Shown: positions 44,874 through 54,149, counted from the first letter of the stretch. The stretch is 64,000 nucleotides of DNA from JACKFB01 sp041389525 (GCA_041389525.1 JAWKRR010000031.1:22473-86472), one strand, 5' to 3'. Numbers and translations are program-made. The notes: a model not told the origin generated them from the letters alone.

Positions 44874-45542
44874 TCAGAATCGGGCGGCGACTCGGAGCTC
44901 CACGTCGACGACGACGCCATTGCCGTGGCGGATGTTGGTGCCGCTGGTGTCGCGGTGCACGGGCAGGCCTGCGCGAAAGAGCATCGCCCCCTGGACGGCG
45001 CCCCGGCCGTAGGCGATCCCGGCCATCGGCGTCAGCAACCAGGTCGTCGTGGCGGTCTTGCCGCTCTCGGGGGGCCCAGAATCGCAGGCACCGAACCAGC
45101 ACGGCGCGGAGACGTTGTCCCAGTCGGTGTGCAAGGACGACCAGCCCACGCCCAGCCCGGCGAGGGGGGTCAGGGTGGTAGGCAGGCCGAAGATCAGGTC
45201 GGCGCCCAGACCGCGGCGCTGGCTCTGGCTCTCGCCGCTCCCCAAGAACACTGACGCCTTTCCAGCGCCGAGGTCGGCGCGGAGCTCCAACGCCAGCATC
45301 TCGTGCATCCACCACCGGGCGCTGATACGTGCGCCCAGTGTCCACACTCCCAGGGAGTAGGCGTTTGACGAGACGCCGAAGGGGGACGGGACGACCTGGG
45401 CGGAAAAGCCGACGCTCAGTTCGAATCGGCGCGTTCGGGCGTCGCGAGACGAGCCGGGCTCCGCCGAGGGTTCGGCGGCGATGGCGGTCGACGCGAGGGC
45501 GAGGTTCGAAGCGAAGGCGAGCGCGGCCCATCGGCGTCCCAT
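44874..45542 (-). CDS. Outer-membrane beta-barrel-like protein
   Basis: A 222-aa exported protein: signal peptide MGRRWAALAFASNLALASTA with cleavage near AIAA, then alternating hydrophobic strands (FELSVGFSAQVVPSPFGVSS, SLGVWTLGARISARWW, LALELRADLGAG) ending in VELRVAARF with C-terminal Phe, as in outer-membrane barrels. One Cys pair (APCWFGACDS) could form a disulfide. Function unknown; no close neighbours on its strand. Confidence 0.7.
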   Translation of the reverse strand: MGRRWAALAFASNLALASTAIAAEPSAEPGSSRDARTRRFELSVGFSAQVVPSPFGVSSNAYSLGVWTLGARISARWWMHEMLALELRADLGAGKASVFLGSGESQSQRRGLGADLIFGLPTTLTPLAGLGVGWSSLHTDWDNVSAPCWFGACDSGPPESGKTATTTWLLTPMAGIAYGRGAVQGAMLFRAGLPVHRDTSGTNIRHGNGVVVDVELRVAARF

Positions 45543-45877
45543 GACTATTCTCCTCTGCGACGGTGGCGACGAGGTGAGTAGCAAGAAGAGGGCCAGCGCG
45601 ACCAAACGCCGAACGGAGCGGCGCCACGCAATACGATCGGGCTCGGGGTGGGGTAGCCGTCGTCCACAACGCCGGCCGGATCGGTGCACGCGCACTCCCC
45701 ATGCCGCGGCGGACAACCCGTTCGGTGCACGCGGCCCCCCGCGCTCTCAGCTCATGCCCGAGGACTTCAAGCGCGGCTGGGCGAGGCGGAGGGACGCGCA
45801 GGGTAGGCCGCGGTGGCCGTGCGCGGCGAGGCGGGCGGGGGCGAGGGTGCGGCGGCCGCTGCCAGGGGTAGACGGAG

Positions 45878-46297
45878 CTACCGTTCGAGCTCTGCCGCTG
45901 TGGGAACCGCGAATCCCAAATGCCGGGCGACTGCGGCCTGGGCCTTGTCGAGCGTGCAGAAAGCAAGCGATGGGGGCGTGTCGCAAAACCAGAGCGCGGC
46001 GGCCAGATGCCAAGCGTCGGCGCCTCGCAGGTAGCCCGCCTCGAAGACCCGCTCCAGCTCGGCGGTCAGGCGTGCCGGCACCCCGAACCAGCGCACACTG
46101 GGAAAGAGATGCGCCGCTGTGGCCCCTCGATTCTCGCGGGCCAGCGCGCTGCATAGTTCCGCCTCCACGAGGCCGCCCGCCACGAGGGAGGAGTACCCTT
46201 GCAGCCGTGCCCGCAGCGCGTCGTGACCCGGCTCCTCGAACGCGACCGCGACAAGGCAGCTCGTGTCCACGTAGGCCAATCGCGGCGCGTCAATCAC
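45878..46297 (-). CDS. PIN-domain ribonuclease toxin (VapC-like)
   Basis: A 139-aa complete PIN toxin: acidic catalytic residues D11 (LAYVDTSCLV), E47 (VEAELCSAL), D94 (GADAWHLAAAL) and D117 (FCTLDKAQ) are all present. It probably cleaves RNA when unopposed. It follows the Phd-type antitoxin gene with an 8-base overlap and forms a typical type II operon. It contrasts with the deleted PIN gene at 3815. Confidence 0.88.
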   Translation of the reverse strand: MIDAPRLAYVDTSCLVAVAFEEPGHDALRARLQGYSSLVAGGLVEAELCSALARENRGATAAHLFPSVRWFGVPARLTAELERVFEAGYLRGADAWHLAAALWFCDTPPSLAFCTLDKAQAAVARHLGFAVPTAAELER

Positions 46298-46562
46298 GGG
46301 TGTCTAAGAAGCGCTGGAGTGCCCCGGGCACGCGGCCGACCGAACCCAGTGGCGCGCTCGGGTCGAGGGCCCGCGTGAGCATCCCCGCCGCCTCGAGCTC
46401 GGCCATTCGCGCCTCCATCGGGTCGGAGAAGGCCTCGATGGGCGAGATTTGCGCGATGTCGCGCCCATGGCGTGTGATCACCACGCGCTCTCCGGCGGAG
46501 ACTTGGCGGAGCAGCTCACTGAATCGCGCCTTCGCCTCAGCGGTAGAGTACTTTCGGGTCAT
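46290..46562 (-). CDS. Type II antitoxin, Phd/YefM family
   Basis: A 90-aa antitoxin. YSTAEAKARFSELLRQVSAGERVVITRHGRDIAQISPIE (residues 5-43) is the Phd/YefM DNA-binding and dimerisation domain; the C-terminal part binds the toxin. It precedes and overlaps the PIN toxin gene. Repeated ATGACCA motifs about 25 bases upstream could be the operator for self-repression. Confidence 0.88.
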   Translation of the reverse strand: MTRKYSTAEAKARFSELLRQVSAGERVVITRHGRDIAQISPIEAFSDPMEARMAELEAAGMLTRALDPSAPLGSVGRVPGALQRFLDTRD

Positions 46563-46587
46563 CTCGGCCTCCGGTACTCAGGGTAGT

Positions 46588-46603
46588 ATGACCAGAATGA
46601 CCA
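46588..46603. promoter_or_regulatory. Direct repeat upstream of Phd/VapC operon
   Basis: ATGACCA occurs twice (46588-46594 and 46597-46603) with two bases between, 25 bases upstream of the antitoxin start. Its place suggests an operator, but no promoter was confirmed. Confidence 0.35.
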
Positions 46604-46770
46604 ATCAATCGAGCGGCCGGCCAGCGAACAGGGTCTTCAGCCCACACCGCCTGCGGACGAGGGTTCAGCGCGCGCGCGTGGGGTTGACAGTCCGCGCGGT
46701 CTCGGCCGATTTTGGAGGGTGACCGTCCGCGGTGGGCGCGGCTTTGGGCTTTTGAAGAAGGGGTGATGAC

Positions 46771-47502
46771 GTGGCTTACCAATTCGAGGTGACGACGGGA
46801 TACGGGCGGCTTCGGCGATACGCAAGCCAGGTGCTGGGCGGGGTCGGGGCGCGCGGGGCGCTGGCGGGGAGTGGCGACGATTGGCGGGCGATGCTGGGGC
46901 GCATCGTCGCGGAGCGGGCGTCTCGCGAGGCGGCCGACGACGGCGTGCTGATGGCTGGGGCGGTGGCGCGGGTGGCGGACGTGGACTTCGACGCCTCCAT
47001 CGGCGAGGTGTCGGGGGTGTCGTGGCTGCTGGCGGGGAAGAAGCCCGAGGGCGAGCCCTACCTGACGCTCTTCGGGCGCATCGACGCCAAGCGGGCGCGC
47101 GGGCTGGGGTTGGCCAAGGCGAGCGCGGTCGGCGAGCGGGTGGTGCGCGACGGGCGGCGGCTTGGCGTCGAGGGGCTGGCTGGGGCGCTGGACGGGCTGG
47201 ACGCAGCGACCGGGGCGCTGACGGCAGCGCGGACTGGCGTGGACACTGCGGAGGACGCGCTCTTTGAGCCGCGGCAGGCCAAGAAGAAGCTGGTGCGGGA
47301 CCTCAACCAGCTGATCGCGGTCACCGAGGCCGCTGTGCTGACCGCGTTCCCGGGGCGCAGCGACCTGGTGAGCGCGATTCTGACGCCGTGGTTTGAGCGT
47401 CGTCGCGGCGCGGCGGCGAGCGCGACGGCCGGCGAGCCGGGCGACGCCGAGCTCGAGGGGCCCGGAGACGCTGACGACGACGGCGACGAAGACCTGGGTT
47501 GA
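46771..47502 (+). CDS. Uncharacterised acidic-tailed protein
   Basis: A 243-aa soluble protein starting at GTG 46771 behind a GAAGAAGGGG ribosome site. The body is mostly helical with small residues (Ala/Gly/Arg rich) and ends in a strongly acidic tail (GPGDADDDGDEDLG). No signal peptide or motif is visible, and I do not recognise the family. The gene is followed at once by a GC-rich palindromic tandem repeat. Confidence 0.6.
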   Translation: MAYQFEVTTGYGRLRRYASQVLGGVGARGALAGSGDDWRAMLGRIVAERASREAADDGVLMAGAVARVADVDFDASIGEVSGVSWLLAGKKPEGEPYLTLFGRIDAKRARGLGLAKASAVGERVVRDGRRLGVEGLAGALDGLDAATGALTAARTGVDTAEDALFEPRQAKKKLVRDLNQLIAVTEAAVLTAFPGRSDLVSAILTPWFERRRGAAASATAGEPGDAELEGPGDADDDGDEDLG

Positions 47503-47936
47503 GCCCCGCATTTCGAGCGCCGGCGAGCGCATCCGGGGCCCCCGGTCACGGCTGGCGCACCGCCGGGGCTCCCAAGGGCCATCACCCGCGAGGGGTGACG
47601 GTGCAGGGGCGCTCCCAAGGGGCATCACCCGTGGCGGGTGACGGGGCATGGCGGTCCCCAAGGGGCATCACCCGTGACGGGTGATGCCCTTGGGGATTTC
47701 GGCGAGGCCACACGCATCAGGGGTGATGGGCCAAACGCATCCCGCGGGGCACGATGCCCCGCCGCGGCGGGCTCGGTCGCCGTCCGTGCGCTGCTCGGGC
47801 GCCCGCGCGATCGCGTCGTCGGGCCGCGCTGGCGGGGGATCGCGAGCGCGGGCTGAGGCGCGGGCCGGCGCTGGCACGGGCCTTGCTCAAGCAGGGCTGG
47901 CTACCCGGATGCCGCCCTCACCCACAGGAGAACGTC
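47503..47936. other. Intergenic region with palindromic tandem repeats
   Basis: About 430 bases containing the array at 47570-47695 and further CATCACC/GGTGATG fragments up to about 47760; no gene recognised until the SpoIIAA-like gene with its AGGAGA site at 47926. Confidence 0.55.
47570..47695. repeat. 42-43-bp tandem repeat ending in a 40-nt near-perfect palindrome
   Basis: Units start TCCCAAGG at 47570, 47613 and 47655. Each contains CATCACCCG and GGGTGA arms; the last (47656-47695) folds almost completely on itself, CCCCAAGGG...CATCACCCGT pairing with ACGGGTGATGCCCTTGGGG. It could terminate transcription of the upstream gene, though no T-tract follows. Confidence 0.8.
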
Positions 47937-48713
47937 ATGCTCGAGCGTCTGAAGGATCTGCCGCCCGGAATCGTGGGCGTCATCGCCAGCGGCACCGTCA
48001 CGCAGAAGGACTACGAGACCACCTTCGTGCCCATGCTCGACGAGGCGCGCGCCCAGGGGGAGCGCCTGCGCTTCATCTACCGGTTCGCCCCGGATTTCGA
48101 GGGCTTCAGCCCGAGCGGCGCCTGGGAGGACGTGCGCCTGGGGCTGCGGGCCATGCGACTCTTCGACGGGTGCGCGGTGCTGACCGACATCGGCTGGATC
48201 CGCGAGTCCACGCGGCTGGCGGGCTTCTTCCTGCCCTGCCCGGTGCGGGCCTTCAGCGGGGCCGAATTGGCTGAGGCGGTCGAGTGGCTGGGGACCCTCT
48301 CCGCCTCGACGGGCGTCACGCACCGCCTGGTGCCCGGCTCGGGGATCATCGTCGTCGAGGCCAGCGCCGCCGTGAGCGCCCAGGCGCTGGACTCGCTCGC
48401 CTTCACCGCGGACGCGTGGATCGAGGCCCACGGCGCGCTCCAGGGCTTGGTGATCCACGCCCGCGAGTTCCCCGGCTGGGCGGACTTCGGCAGCCTGCTG
48501 CGCCACGTCCGCTTCATCCGTGACCACCACCAGAAGATCGGGCGCGTCGCGCTGGTGAGCGACAGCGAGCTCTCCAACGTGGCGCCGCGCGTGGCGGAGC
48601 ACTTCCTCAGCGCGGAGATCGAGGGCTTCCCTTACGACGAGCTGGAGGACGCCATCGCGTGGGTGCACGCCGGGGCCAGCGTGGAACCCAGGGCCTTGGC
48701 CTCGGTCGCTTAG
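47937..48713 (+). CDS. Tandem SpoIIAA-like (STAS-fold) domain protein
   Basis: A 258-aa cytoplasmic protein with two SpoIIAA-like domains: residues 1-120 (GVIASGTVTQKDYETTFVPM, then FDGCAVLTDIGWIRESTRLA, FLPCPVRAFSGAELAEAVEWL) and residues 125-250 with the same order (GIIVVEASAAVSAQALDSLA, VALVSDSELSNVAPRVAEHF, IEGFPYDELEDAIAWV). Single-domain relatives are about 120 aa; this is a duplication. Function of the family is uncertain (lipid or protein binding proposed). An ACAGGAGA ribosome site precedes the ATG. Its stop overlaps the convergent next gene by three bases. Confidence 0.82.
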   Translation: MLERLKDLPPGIVGVIASGTVTQKDYETTFVPMLDEARAQGERLRFIYRFAPDFEGFSPSGAWEDVRLGLRAMRLFDGCAVLTDIGWIRESTRLAGFFLPCPVRAFSGAELAEAVEWLGTLSASTGVTHRLVPGSGIIVVEASAAVSAQALDSLAFTADAWIEAHGALQGLVIHAREFPGWADFGSLLRHVRFIRDHHQKIGRVALVSDSELSNVAPRVAEHFLSAEIEGFPYDELEDAIAWVHAGASVEPRALASVA

Positions 48714-49102
48714 GGGACGAGGCCCCGGACGCGCTCAGTCACCAGCGCTTGGAGATGAGCCAGCTCGCTCACCTCGTTCAGCTCGGCCGCGGAGATGAGG
48801 ATCTCGAGCGGGCTTGACCGGCGGCGACCCGCGGGCTCGACGAAGACCGCGGGCAGCGGCGCGTCGGCGCTGGCGGGGAAGCGCTTTCGGAAGGCGTCGC
48901 GCACGTGAAAGCGCGCGTTGACGGGGAGGCTGGCGACGAAGGCGCTCCAGTCGCCGCGCTTGAGGAAGCGGCCGTAGGTCAGGTCGCAGAGGCGGCACGG
49001 GTAGGTCTCGGGCTCGCGCAGCCGATGCAGGAAGTCCATCGCCAGCGCGATGGGCGTGCCGTCGACGTTGTAGACGAAGTGCAGGGTGGGCGCCGAGGGC
49101 AT
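48710..49102 (-). CDS. Conserved hypothetical protein with CxxC motif
   Basis: A 130-aa protein beginning LHFVYNVDGTPIALAMDFLH with YPCRLCDLTYGRF at about residue 35; this FVYN...YxCxLCxLTxG pattern belongs to a widespread uncharacterised family. CRLC may be redox-active or bind metal. It is convergent with the SpoIIAA-like gene and overlaps it by four bases (TTAG). Confidence 0.7.
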   Translation of the reverse strand: MPSAPTLHFVYNVDGTPIALAMDFLHRLREPETYPCRLCDLTYGRFLKRGDWSAFVASLPVNARFHVRDAFRKRFPASADAPLPAVFVEPAGRRRSSPLEILISAAELNEVSELAHLQALVTERVRGLVP

Positions 49103-49278
49103 GACGGGGTCTCTCCGGGTCGCGCGGGGAGCGGGTGGCTCACCGAGCCGGTGCGCACATCATGGGGCACGCGGCCCGCGACAGCTATCGGCTCGAGGAA
49201 CCCGTCCCTGCCGCGCCCTTTCGCCCCGCCCGCGCCTGTGCCAGCCTGCGGCCCATCACGCCCGACCCCGAGGCCCCC

Positions 49279-49758
49279 ATGAGCACCCCCTGGTACGCTG
49301 ACCTCGCCCTGCGCGACCTCGACGGCGAGTCTGTCGCCGCCGACGCGCTCGCCGGCAAGGCCCTCCTCTTCGTCAACGTCGCCTCCCGCTGCGGCCTGAC
49401 GCCCCAGTACACCGGGCTCGTCGCGCTACACGCCGAGCTCGGCGGCGAGGGCTTCGCGGTCGTCGGCGTGCCCTGCAACCAGTTCGGCGCGCAGGAGCCC
49501 GGCGGCCCCGACGAGATCCGCACCTTCTGCGCCACCAAGTACGGCGTGGACTTCCCGCTGCTCGAGAAGCAGGACGTCAACGGCGACGGCCGCAGCCCGC
49601 TGTACAAGCACCTCGTCGGCGACGGCCCGGCCATCGAGTGGAACTTCGCGAAGTTCCTCGTCGCCCCCGACGGCACGGTCCTCAAGCGCTTCTCGCCCCA
49701 GACCCCGCCCGAGGACGCGCTGCTACGCGTCGCCATCGCAGACGCCGTGGCGGACTGA
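49279..49758 (+). CDS. Glutathione peroxidase family protein
   Basis: A 159-aa thiol peroxidase of the GPx family that reduces hydroperoxides. The catalytic Cys38 lies in NVASRCGLTPQY, followed by GFAVVGVPCNQFGAQEPG (with the conserved Gln) and the IEWNFAKFLV motif that gives the conserved Trp/Asn. The second Cys in GVPCNQFG and the third in RTFCATKYG are typical of CysGPx enzymes using thioredoxin. The ATG at 49279 gives the standard length. Confidence 0.9.
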   Translation: MSTPWYADLALRDLDGESVAADALAGKALLFVNVASRCGLTPQYTGLVALHAELGGEGFAVVGVPCNQFGAQEPGGPDEIRTFCATKYGVDFPLLEKQDVNGDGRSPLYKHLVGDGPAIEWNFAKFLVAPDGTVLKRFSPQTPPEDALLRVAIADAVAD

Positions 49759-49910
49759 CGACGGCCGCGGCCGCGCGATCCCCACCCAGGTCAGGCACCC
49801 GCAGCACGCAGGCTTCTGGACCTCGTGAGCTACGTGACCGCGCGCGGCGAACTTAACCGGCCCGCGAAAAAAAATGACGGCCGCCCGCAAACCCTTGCGC
49901 GGCCACCGTT

Positions 49911-50549
49911 TCAGCGCCCGATGAAGTCCAGCTTCCAGGTCTCGCCCTCGAGCAGCATCGAGGTCTTGCGCCCCTCTTTCTTGCCGTCGCGGTGCGTGAT
50001 GGTCGAGGTGACCGTCGCCGCGCCCGAGCTCGTGGACGTGACGTTGTCGATGCTGAACGCCGTCACCGGGTTGTCGGCGTAGCACTGCGGGATGACCTCG
50101 GCGTAGTCCTTGTGGCCCTCGGGGTTGTCCAGGGTCGACAGCCCCTTCTTCATGCGCCCGGTCGCGTACGCGTAGGCCGACGTGAAGTCGGCGCGCAGCC
50201 AGTCGGTCCAGTAGCGGACCACCGTGATTCCGGGCTCCTCGGTCGGCCCGCTCACCGAGATGACGCCCCACGGCGACTGCACCTTCCGCGTGATGATGCC
50301 GGCCTCGATGGTCTCGCTGAGCACCTTGCCCCACTCGTTGCGCTCGCGGTCACTCACCGGCGCCGGCGCTGCGATTCCGCGCGATTTCGCGGGCTCGGCC
50401 GCCGGCGCGACCGCCTCAGCCGGCTTCGCTGCCTCGACCGGCGCGGCGGCGGGCGCTGCGGGCGCGGCCGCGGGAGCCGGCGCGGGCTTGCTCGAGCAAG
50501 CGGCCAACGAAATGCTGATGAAAAGCGCGGTCAAACTGGAAGTGCGCAT
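49911..50549 (-). CDS. Predicted lipoprotein
   Basis: A 212-aa lipoprotein with signal peptide and lipobox SLAAC, an Ala/Pro-rich linker (about 22-62) and a C-terminal alpha/beta domain (WGVISVSGPTEEPGITVVRY ... TWKLDFIGR) of unknown function. It follows the tatD gene by 17 bases on the same strand and may be the last gene of the prfB-PAP2-tatD cluster. Confidence 0.72.
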   Translation of the reverse strand: MRTSSLTALFISISLAACSSKPAPAPAAAPAAPAAAPVEAAKPAEAVAPAAEPAKSRGIAAPAPVSDRERNEWGKVLSETIEAGIITRKVQSPWGVISVSGPTEEPGITVVRYWTDWLRADFTSAYAYATGRMKKGLSTLDNPEGHKDYAEVIPQCYADNPVTAFSIDNVTSTSSGAATVTSTITHRDGKKEGRKTSMLLEGETWKLDFIGR

Positions 50550-50566
50550 GGTGCCTCACCCTGTGT

Positions 50567-51364
50567 TCAGCGGCCGAAGAGCCGGCGGAAGTTGTCTCTC
50601 ACGGCGACCGCCATGTCGTCGTGTGGGATATCGCGCGCCTTCGCCATCGCGGCAATACCGCGTGGCACGTTGGCGGGTTCGTTTCGCTCGCCGCGGTCCG
50701 GCCCCATGTACGGGCAGTCCGTCTCCGTCAGCAGCCTGTCCAGCGGCAGCTTGGCCGCCATCCGCTGAAAACTGTCCGCCCGCTCGACCACCGGCGGAAT
50801 CGACAGGTAGTACCCGGCGTCGGCGACCTTGCGCGCCAGGTCCAGCTTCCCGCCGAAGCAGTGAAAATCAGCCTTCTCGACGCCCAGCCCCTGCAAGATC
50901 TCCAGGCAGCGCCGCTCGGCCTTGCGCGTGTGGATGATCACCGGCAGGTCGTGCCGCATCGCCACGTCGCACAGCCGCTCGAAGACCCGCTCCTGCTCAC
51001 CGGCGTGCTCGGTCACCCAGTGCTGGTCCAGCCCGCACTCCCCCACCGCGATGAGCCGGTCCGCCACGCTGTCGATGTAGTCGATCTCGGCGTCCGTATC
51101 GAACTCCGCCGGCGCCGGATGCTCCGCCGACCAGCCCCCCGCCCGCGCGATATCCCGCGCCACGGCGTCCACCGGGTAGATCCCCAGCGCCGGCAGCAGC
51201 CCCTCGTGCCGCTCGCAGAGCTCGAGCACGCGCCGATTCGACACCGGCTCCAGCCCGTTCACGATGACCCACTCGAGCCCCGCCGCCCGCGCCCGCTCGG
51301 CCGCCGCGTCCTCTTCCCCCTCAAACGACGGGTGAATCAGATGCGCGTGGACGTCGACGTACAT
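50567..51364 (-). CDS. tatD: TatD family metal-dependent hydrolase
   Basis: A 265-aa TIM-barrel deoxyribonuclease/hydrolase of the TatD family. Metal ligands are present: H6 and H8 (VDVHAHL), E in AVGECGLD, H in PVIIHTRKAE, H in DFHCFGGKLD and D in LTETDCPYMGPDRG. The ATG at 51364 starts exactly at the barrel. It is five bases downstream of the PAP2 gene stop and belongs to the same operon. Confidence 0.88.
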   Translation of the reverse strand: MYVDVHAHLIHPSFEGEEDAAAERARAAGLEWVIVNGLEPVSNRRVLELCERHEGLLPALGIYPVDAVARDIARAGGWSAEHPAPAEFDTDAEIDYIDSVADRLIAVGECGLDQHWVTEHAGEQERVFERLCDVAMRHDLPVIIHTRKAERRCLEILQGLGVEKADFHCFGGKLDLARKVADAGYYLSIPPVVERADSFQRMAAKLPLDRLLTETDCPYMGPDRGERNEPANVPRGIAAMAKARDIPHDDMAVAVRDNFRRLFGR

Positions 51365-51369
51365 CCCGC

Positions 51370-52170
51370 CTAGTCCAGCGTGCGTGGCGGCGGCGGCGAC
51401 GGCAGGAACACTCGGCACGCCAGCAGCGCCACCACAATCCCGCCCAGCGTATCTACTAGATAGTGCTGCTTTGTCGTGTGCACCGTGATGATGACGCCCA
51501 AGGCCATCACCGCCGAGACGATGCGCGCGCGATTGCCGTCTCGCCACATGCCGATGGCCGCGATGACGCTGACCGCCACGTGAGTCGACGGGAAGGTGTT
51601 GTTGGGTGGATCCACGGTCCAGAACCACCGGATCGCGTCCCCCGTCAGCCCCGCCCCGGCGTCGGTCGGCCGCGGAAAATCCGACGGGAACATCAGGAAG
51701 ATGACCGCGCAGAAGGCCTGCGCCGCCAGCACCGCGCCCAGCGTCCGGTAGTAGGTGTTCAGGTTGCGAAACGACACCATCGCCAGCACGAGCCCGCCCA
51801 GGTACCCGGGGAAGTAGATCCACCAGGTCCAGGGCAAGAACGGCACCGACGCGTCGAACTCGCTCATCAGGTCGATGCTGCGGCCGACGCCAGCCTTCGA
51901 CGCGTTGAAGTAGCAGAGCGCCAAGATCCCGGCGGCCGCGAGGCCCACCACGATCTGGTACAGCGGGCGCAAGATCGGACTGGCCGGCCCGTTCGCGACG
52001 AGGTGGCGCAGCGCATCACCCCACGAGTCGCCCGTCGCCGAGCCGCCGCCACCAGCCGCCGCCACAGCGCCGTTTCGCGAGTGCGCGATCACCACCGGGC
52101 GGCCCGCCGCGGAGCGCGCGTCTCGCGACACGCCTGCGTCTCGTCCTGGCTCGGTGGGGTGCTCGGTCAT
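51370..52170 (-). CDS. PAP2-family membrane phosphatase/phosphotransferase
   Basis: A 266-aa membrane protein with about six helices. The phosphatase motifs are FPSTHVAVS (PSxxH, about 190) and TTKQHYLVDTLGG (SxxxHxxxD type), as in the PAP2_3/inositol phosphotransferase group; substrate could be a phospholipid or inositol phosphate. An N-terminal cytosolic segment of about 60 residues is Gly/Ala rich. Its ATG overlaps the prfB stop as ATGA. Confidence 0.82.
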   Translation of the reverse strand: MTEHPTEPGRDAGVSRDARSAAGRPVVIAHSRNGAVAAAGGGGSATGDSWGDALRHLVANGPASPILRPLYQIVVGLAAAGILALCYFNASKAGVGRSIDLMSEFDASVPFLPWTWWIYFPGYLGGLVLAMVSFRNLNTYYRTLGAVLAAQAFCAVIFLMFPSDFPRPTDAGAGLTGDAIRWFWTVDPPNNTFPSTHVAVSVIAAIGMWRDGNRARIVSAVMALGVIITVHTTKQHYLVDTLGGIVVALLACRVFLPSPPPPRTLD

Positions 52171-53271
52171 GCGTCCGACGGGTTCTGAATCAGGTAGGCG
52201 CGGATGAAGGGCTCAAGGTCGCCGTCCATCACCGCGTCCACGCCCGAGGTCTCATGCTGCGTCCGCACGTCTTTGACCAGCCGATACGGGTGCATCACGT
52301 ACGACCGGATCTGGCTGCCGAACGCGATGTCCTGCTTGGCGTTCTCCATCTCCTGCTTCTCGGCGTCGCGGTTTCGCTGCTCAAGCTCGTACAAGCGCGC
52401 CTTCAGCACCTTCATGGCGTGGGCCTTGTTCTGATGCTGGCTGCGCTCGGACTGACACGTCACCACGATCCCCGACGGCATGTGCGTCAGCCGCACCGCG
52501 CTGTCGGTCCGGTTGACGTGCTGCCCGCCGGCCCCCGACGCCCGATAGGTGTCGATGCGCAGATCGCTCTCCTGAACCTCGATCTCGATGTCGTCCTCGA
52601 TGTCCGGATACACGAAGCACGCCGCGAACGACGTGTGCCGCCGCGCGCTCGCGTCGAAGGGTGAGATGCGGACGAGCCGGTGAACGCCCGCCTCCGCCTT
52701 CATCATCCCATAGGCGTAGTCGCCCTTCACGGACAGACTCGCCGACTTCAGCCCCGCCTCTTCCCCGTCCTGCCGGTCGAGGAAGGTCACGCCCCAGCCC
52801 TGTCGCTCACAGAACCGCACGTACATGCGCAGCAGCATCTCCGCCCAGTCCTGGCTCTCCGTCCCGCCAGCGCCCGCGTTGATGGTCAGGATCGCGTCGT
52901 TCTTATCCAGCTCGCCGCCCAGCATCCGCGAGAACTCGAGCGCCTCGATCGCGGCCTCGGCCCGGTCGAGATTCTCCACCATCTCGTCGCCGACGGAGCT
53001 GTCGCCCTCGGCCTCGCCCATCTCGATGAGCATCTGCGCGTCGTCCAGCGCCCGCCCCGGCACCTCCAACCGCTCCAGCGCGTTGGTCAGCTCCGTCCGC
53101 TCCTTGAGCAACCCCTGCGCCCGCGCCTGATCGTCCCACAGCGTCGGATCCGAGATCAGCGCCTCGATCTCGCTCAGCCGCGTCCGCCGACCAGGGACGT
53201 CAAAGATGCCCCCTGAGGGACGCGAGACGCGATTGGAGCTCTCCGAGCCGCTCCTTGTCGCTATCAAACAT
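52167..53271 (-). CDS. prfB: Peptide chain release factor 2, expressed by +1 programmed frameshift
   Basis: RF2 of 367 aa: 23 codons from the ATG at 53271 to CTT, then a +1 shift into the main frame. It recognises UGA/UAA in the ribosome. The SPF recognition tripeptide is in VRISPFDASARRH and the catalytic GGQ in SGAGGQHVNRTDSAV. In the zero frame a TGA at 53200-53202 would end the protein after 23 residues. The N-terminal MFDSDKERLGELQSRLASLR is normal for RF2. First gene of a cluster with PAP2 and tatD genes. Confidence 0.93.
53199..53214 (-). promoter_or_regulatory. RF2 autoregulatory +1 frameshift site
   Basis: On the minus strand AGGGGG (53214-53209) acts as the internal Shine-Dalgarno-like stimulator, three bases before CTT TGA C (53205-53199). 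This is the classical arrangement of bacterial prfB: low RF2 lets ribosomes pause at TGA and slip +1. Confidence 0.93.
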
Positions 53272-53495
53272 GCGTCAGCCCCTCGTGTGTGCGCGCGCGC
53301 CTCGCTGGCGCCCGGGCAGTGGCGCGGCATGCTACACGACCCGACCCGTGGCGCAACCAGAAGGCGACCGCCGCCGCCGCCAACGCCAGCGGCCACGGGC
53401 TATTTCCTCGGTCGCCGCCCGCGCCCCGCGCTGCGGCGCCCTTGCGAGGCTACGGCCCCGCCCTTACGCTCGCCGGCCCAAGGCAGGAGCGGAAC

Positions 53496-54149
53496 ATGCG
53501 TATCGGAATCGTCGGCGGCACAGGCAAAGAGGGACGTGGGCTGGCGCTGCGCTGGGCCAAAGCCGGCCACGCGGTCACCGTCGGCTCACGCGACGCGGCC
53601 CGCGGCGCCGAGGCCGCCCAAGAGCTAGCGGCCCAAGCCCAAGCCCCCATCGGCGGCGGCGACAACTTCCAGGCCTGCAAGGACGCCGAGGTCGTCATCC
53701 TCTCCGTACCCTACGGCGCCCACGCCTCCACCCTGCGCGAGCTGGCCCCCCACCTCTCAGGCCGCCTGCTGGTCGACATCACGGTCCCCCTGGTGCCGCC
53801 CAAGGTCTCCCGCGTCCAGCTCCCCGCCGGCCAATCCGCCGCCCTGGAGGCCCGCGCCATGGTCGGCGACGACGTCCGCGTCGTAGCCGCTTTTCACCAT
53901 GTGGGAGCTCATCATTTGGTCGATCTCGACCACGGCCTCGAGACCGACGTCCTGGTCTGCGGAGACGACCCCGACGCCCGCGAGGTCGTCATCGGCCTGG
54001 CCAAAGACCTCGGCGCGCGGGGCCTCGACGCCGGGGTGCTCGAGAACGCCGTCGCGCTGGAGTCGCTGACGCCCGTCCTCATCCACATGAACCGGCGCTA
54101 CAAGAGCCCGGGAGCCGGAATCCGCATCACGGGCCTCGGCGAGATCTGA
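53496..54149 (+). CDS. NADPH-dependent F420 reductase (NPDG-like)
   Basis: A 217-aa protein with an N-terminal Rossmann fold: MRIGIVGGTGKEGRGLALRW (GxxGxxG) then VTVGSRD for the NADP phosphate. The GGGDNFQACKDAEVVILSVP and LVDITVPLVPP segments, plus AFHHVGAHHLVDL, match F420-dependent NADP reductases, which move hydride between NADPH and coenzyme F420. The ATG at 53496 follows a GCAGGAGCGG ribosome site. An F420-type oxidoreductase gene lies convergent to it. Confidence 0.85.
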   Translation: MRIGIVGGTGKEGRGLALRWAKAGHAVTVGSRDAARGAEAAQELAAQAQAPIGGGDNFQACKDAEVVILSVPYGAHASTLRELAPHLSGRLLVDITVPLVPPKVSRVQLPAGQSAALEARAMVGDDVRVVAAFHHVGAHHLVDLDHGLETDVLVCGDDPDAREVVIGLAKDLGARGLDAGVLENAVALESLTPVLIHMNRRYKSPGAGIRITGLGEI

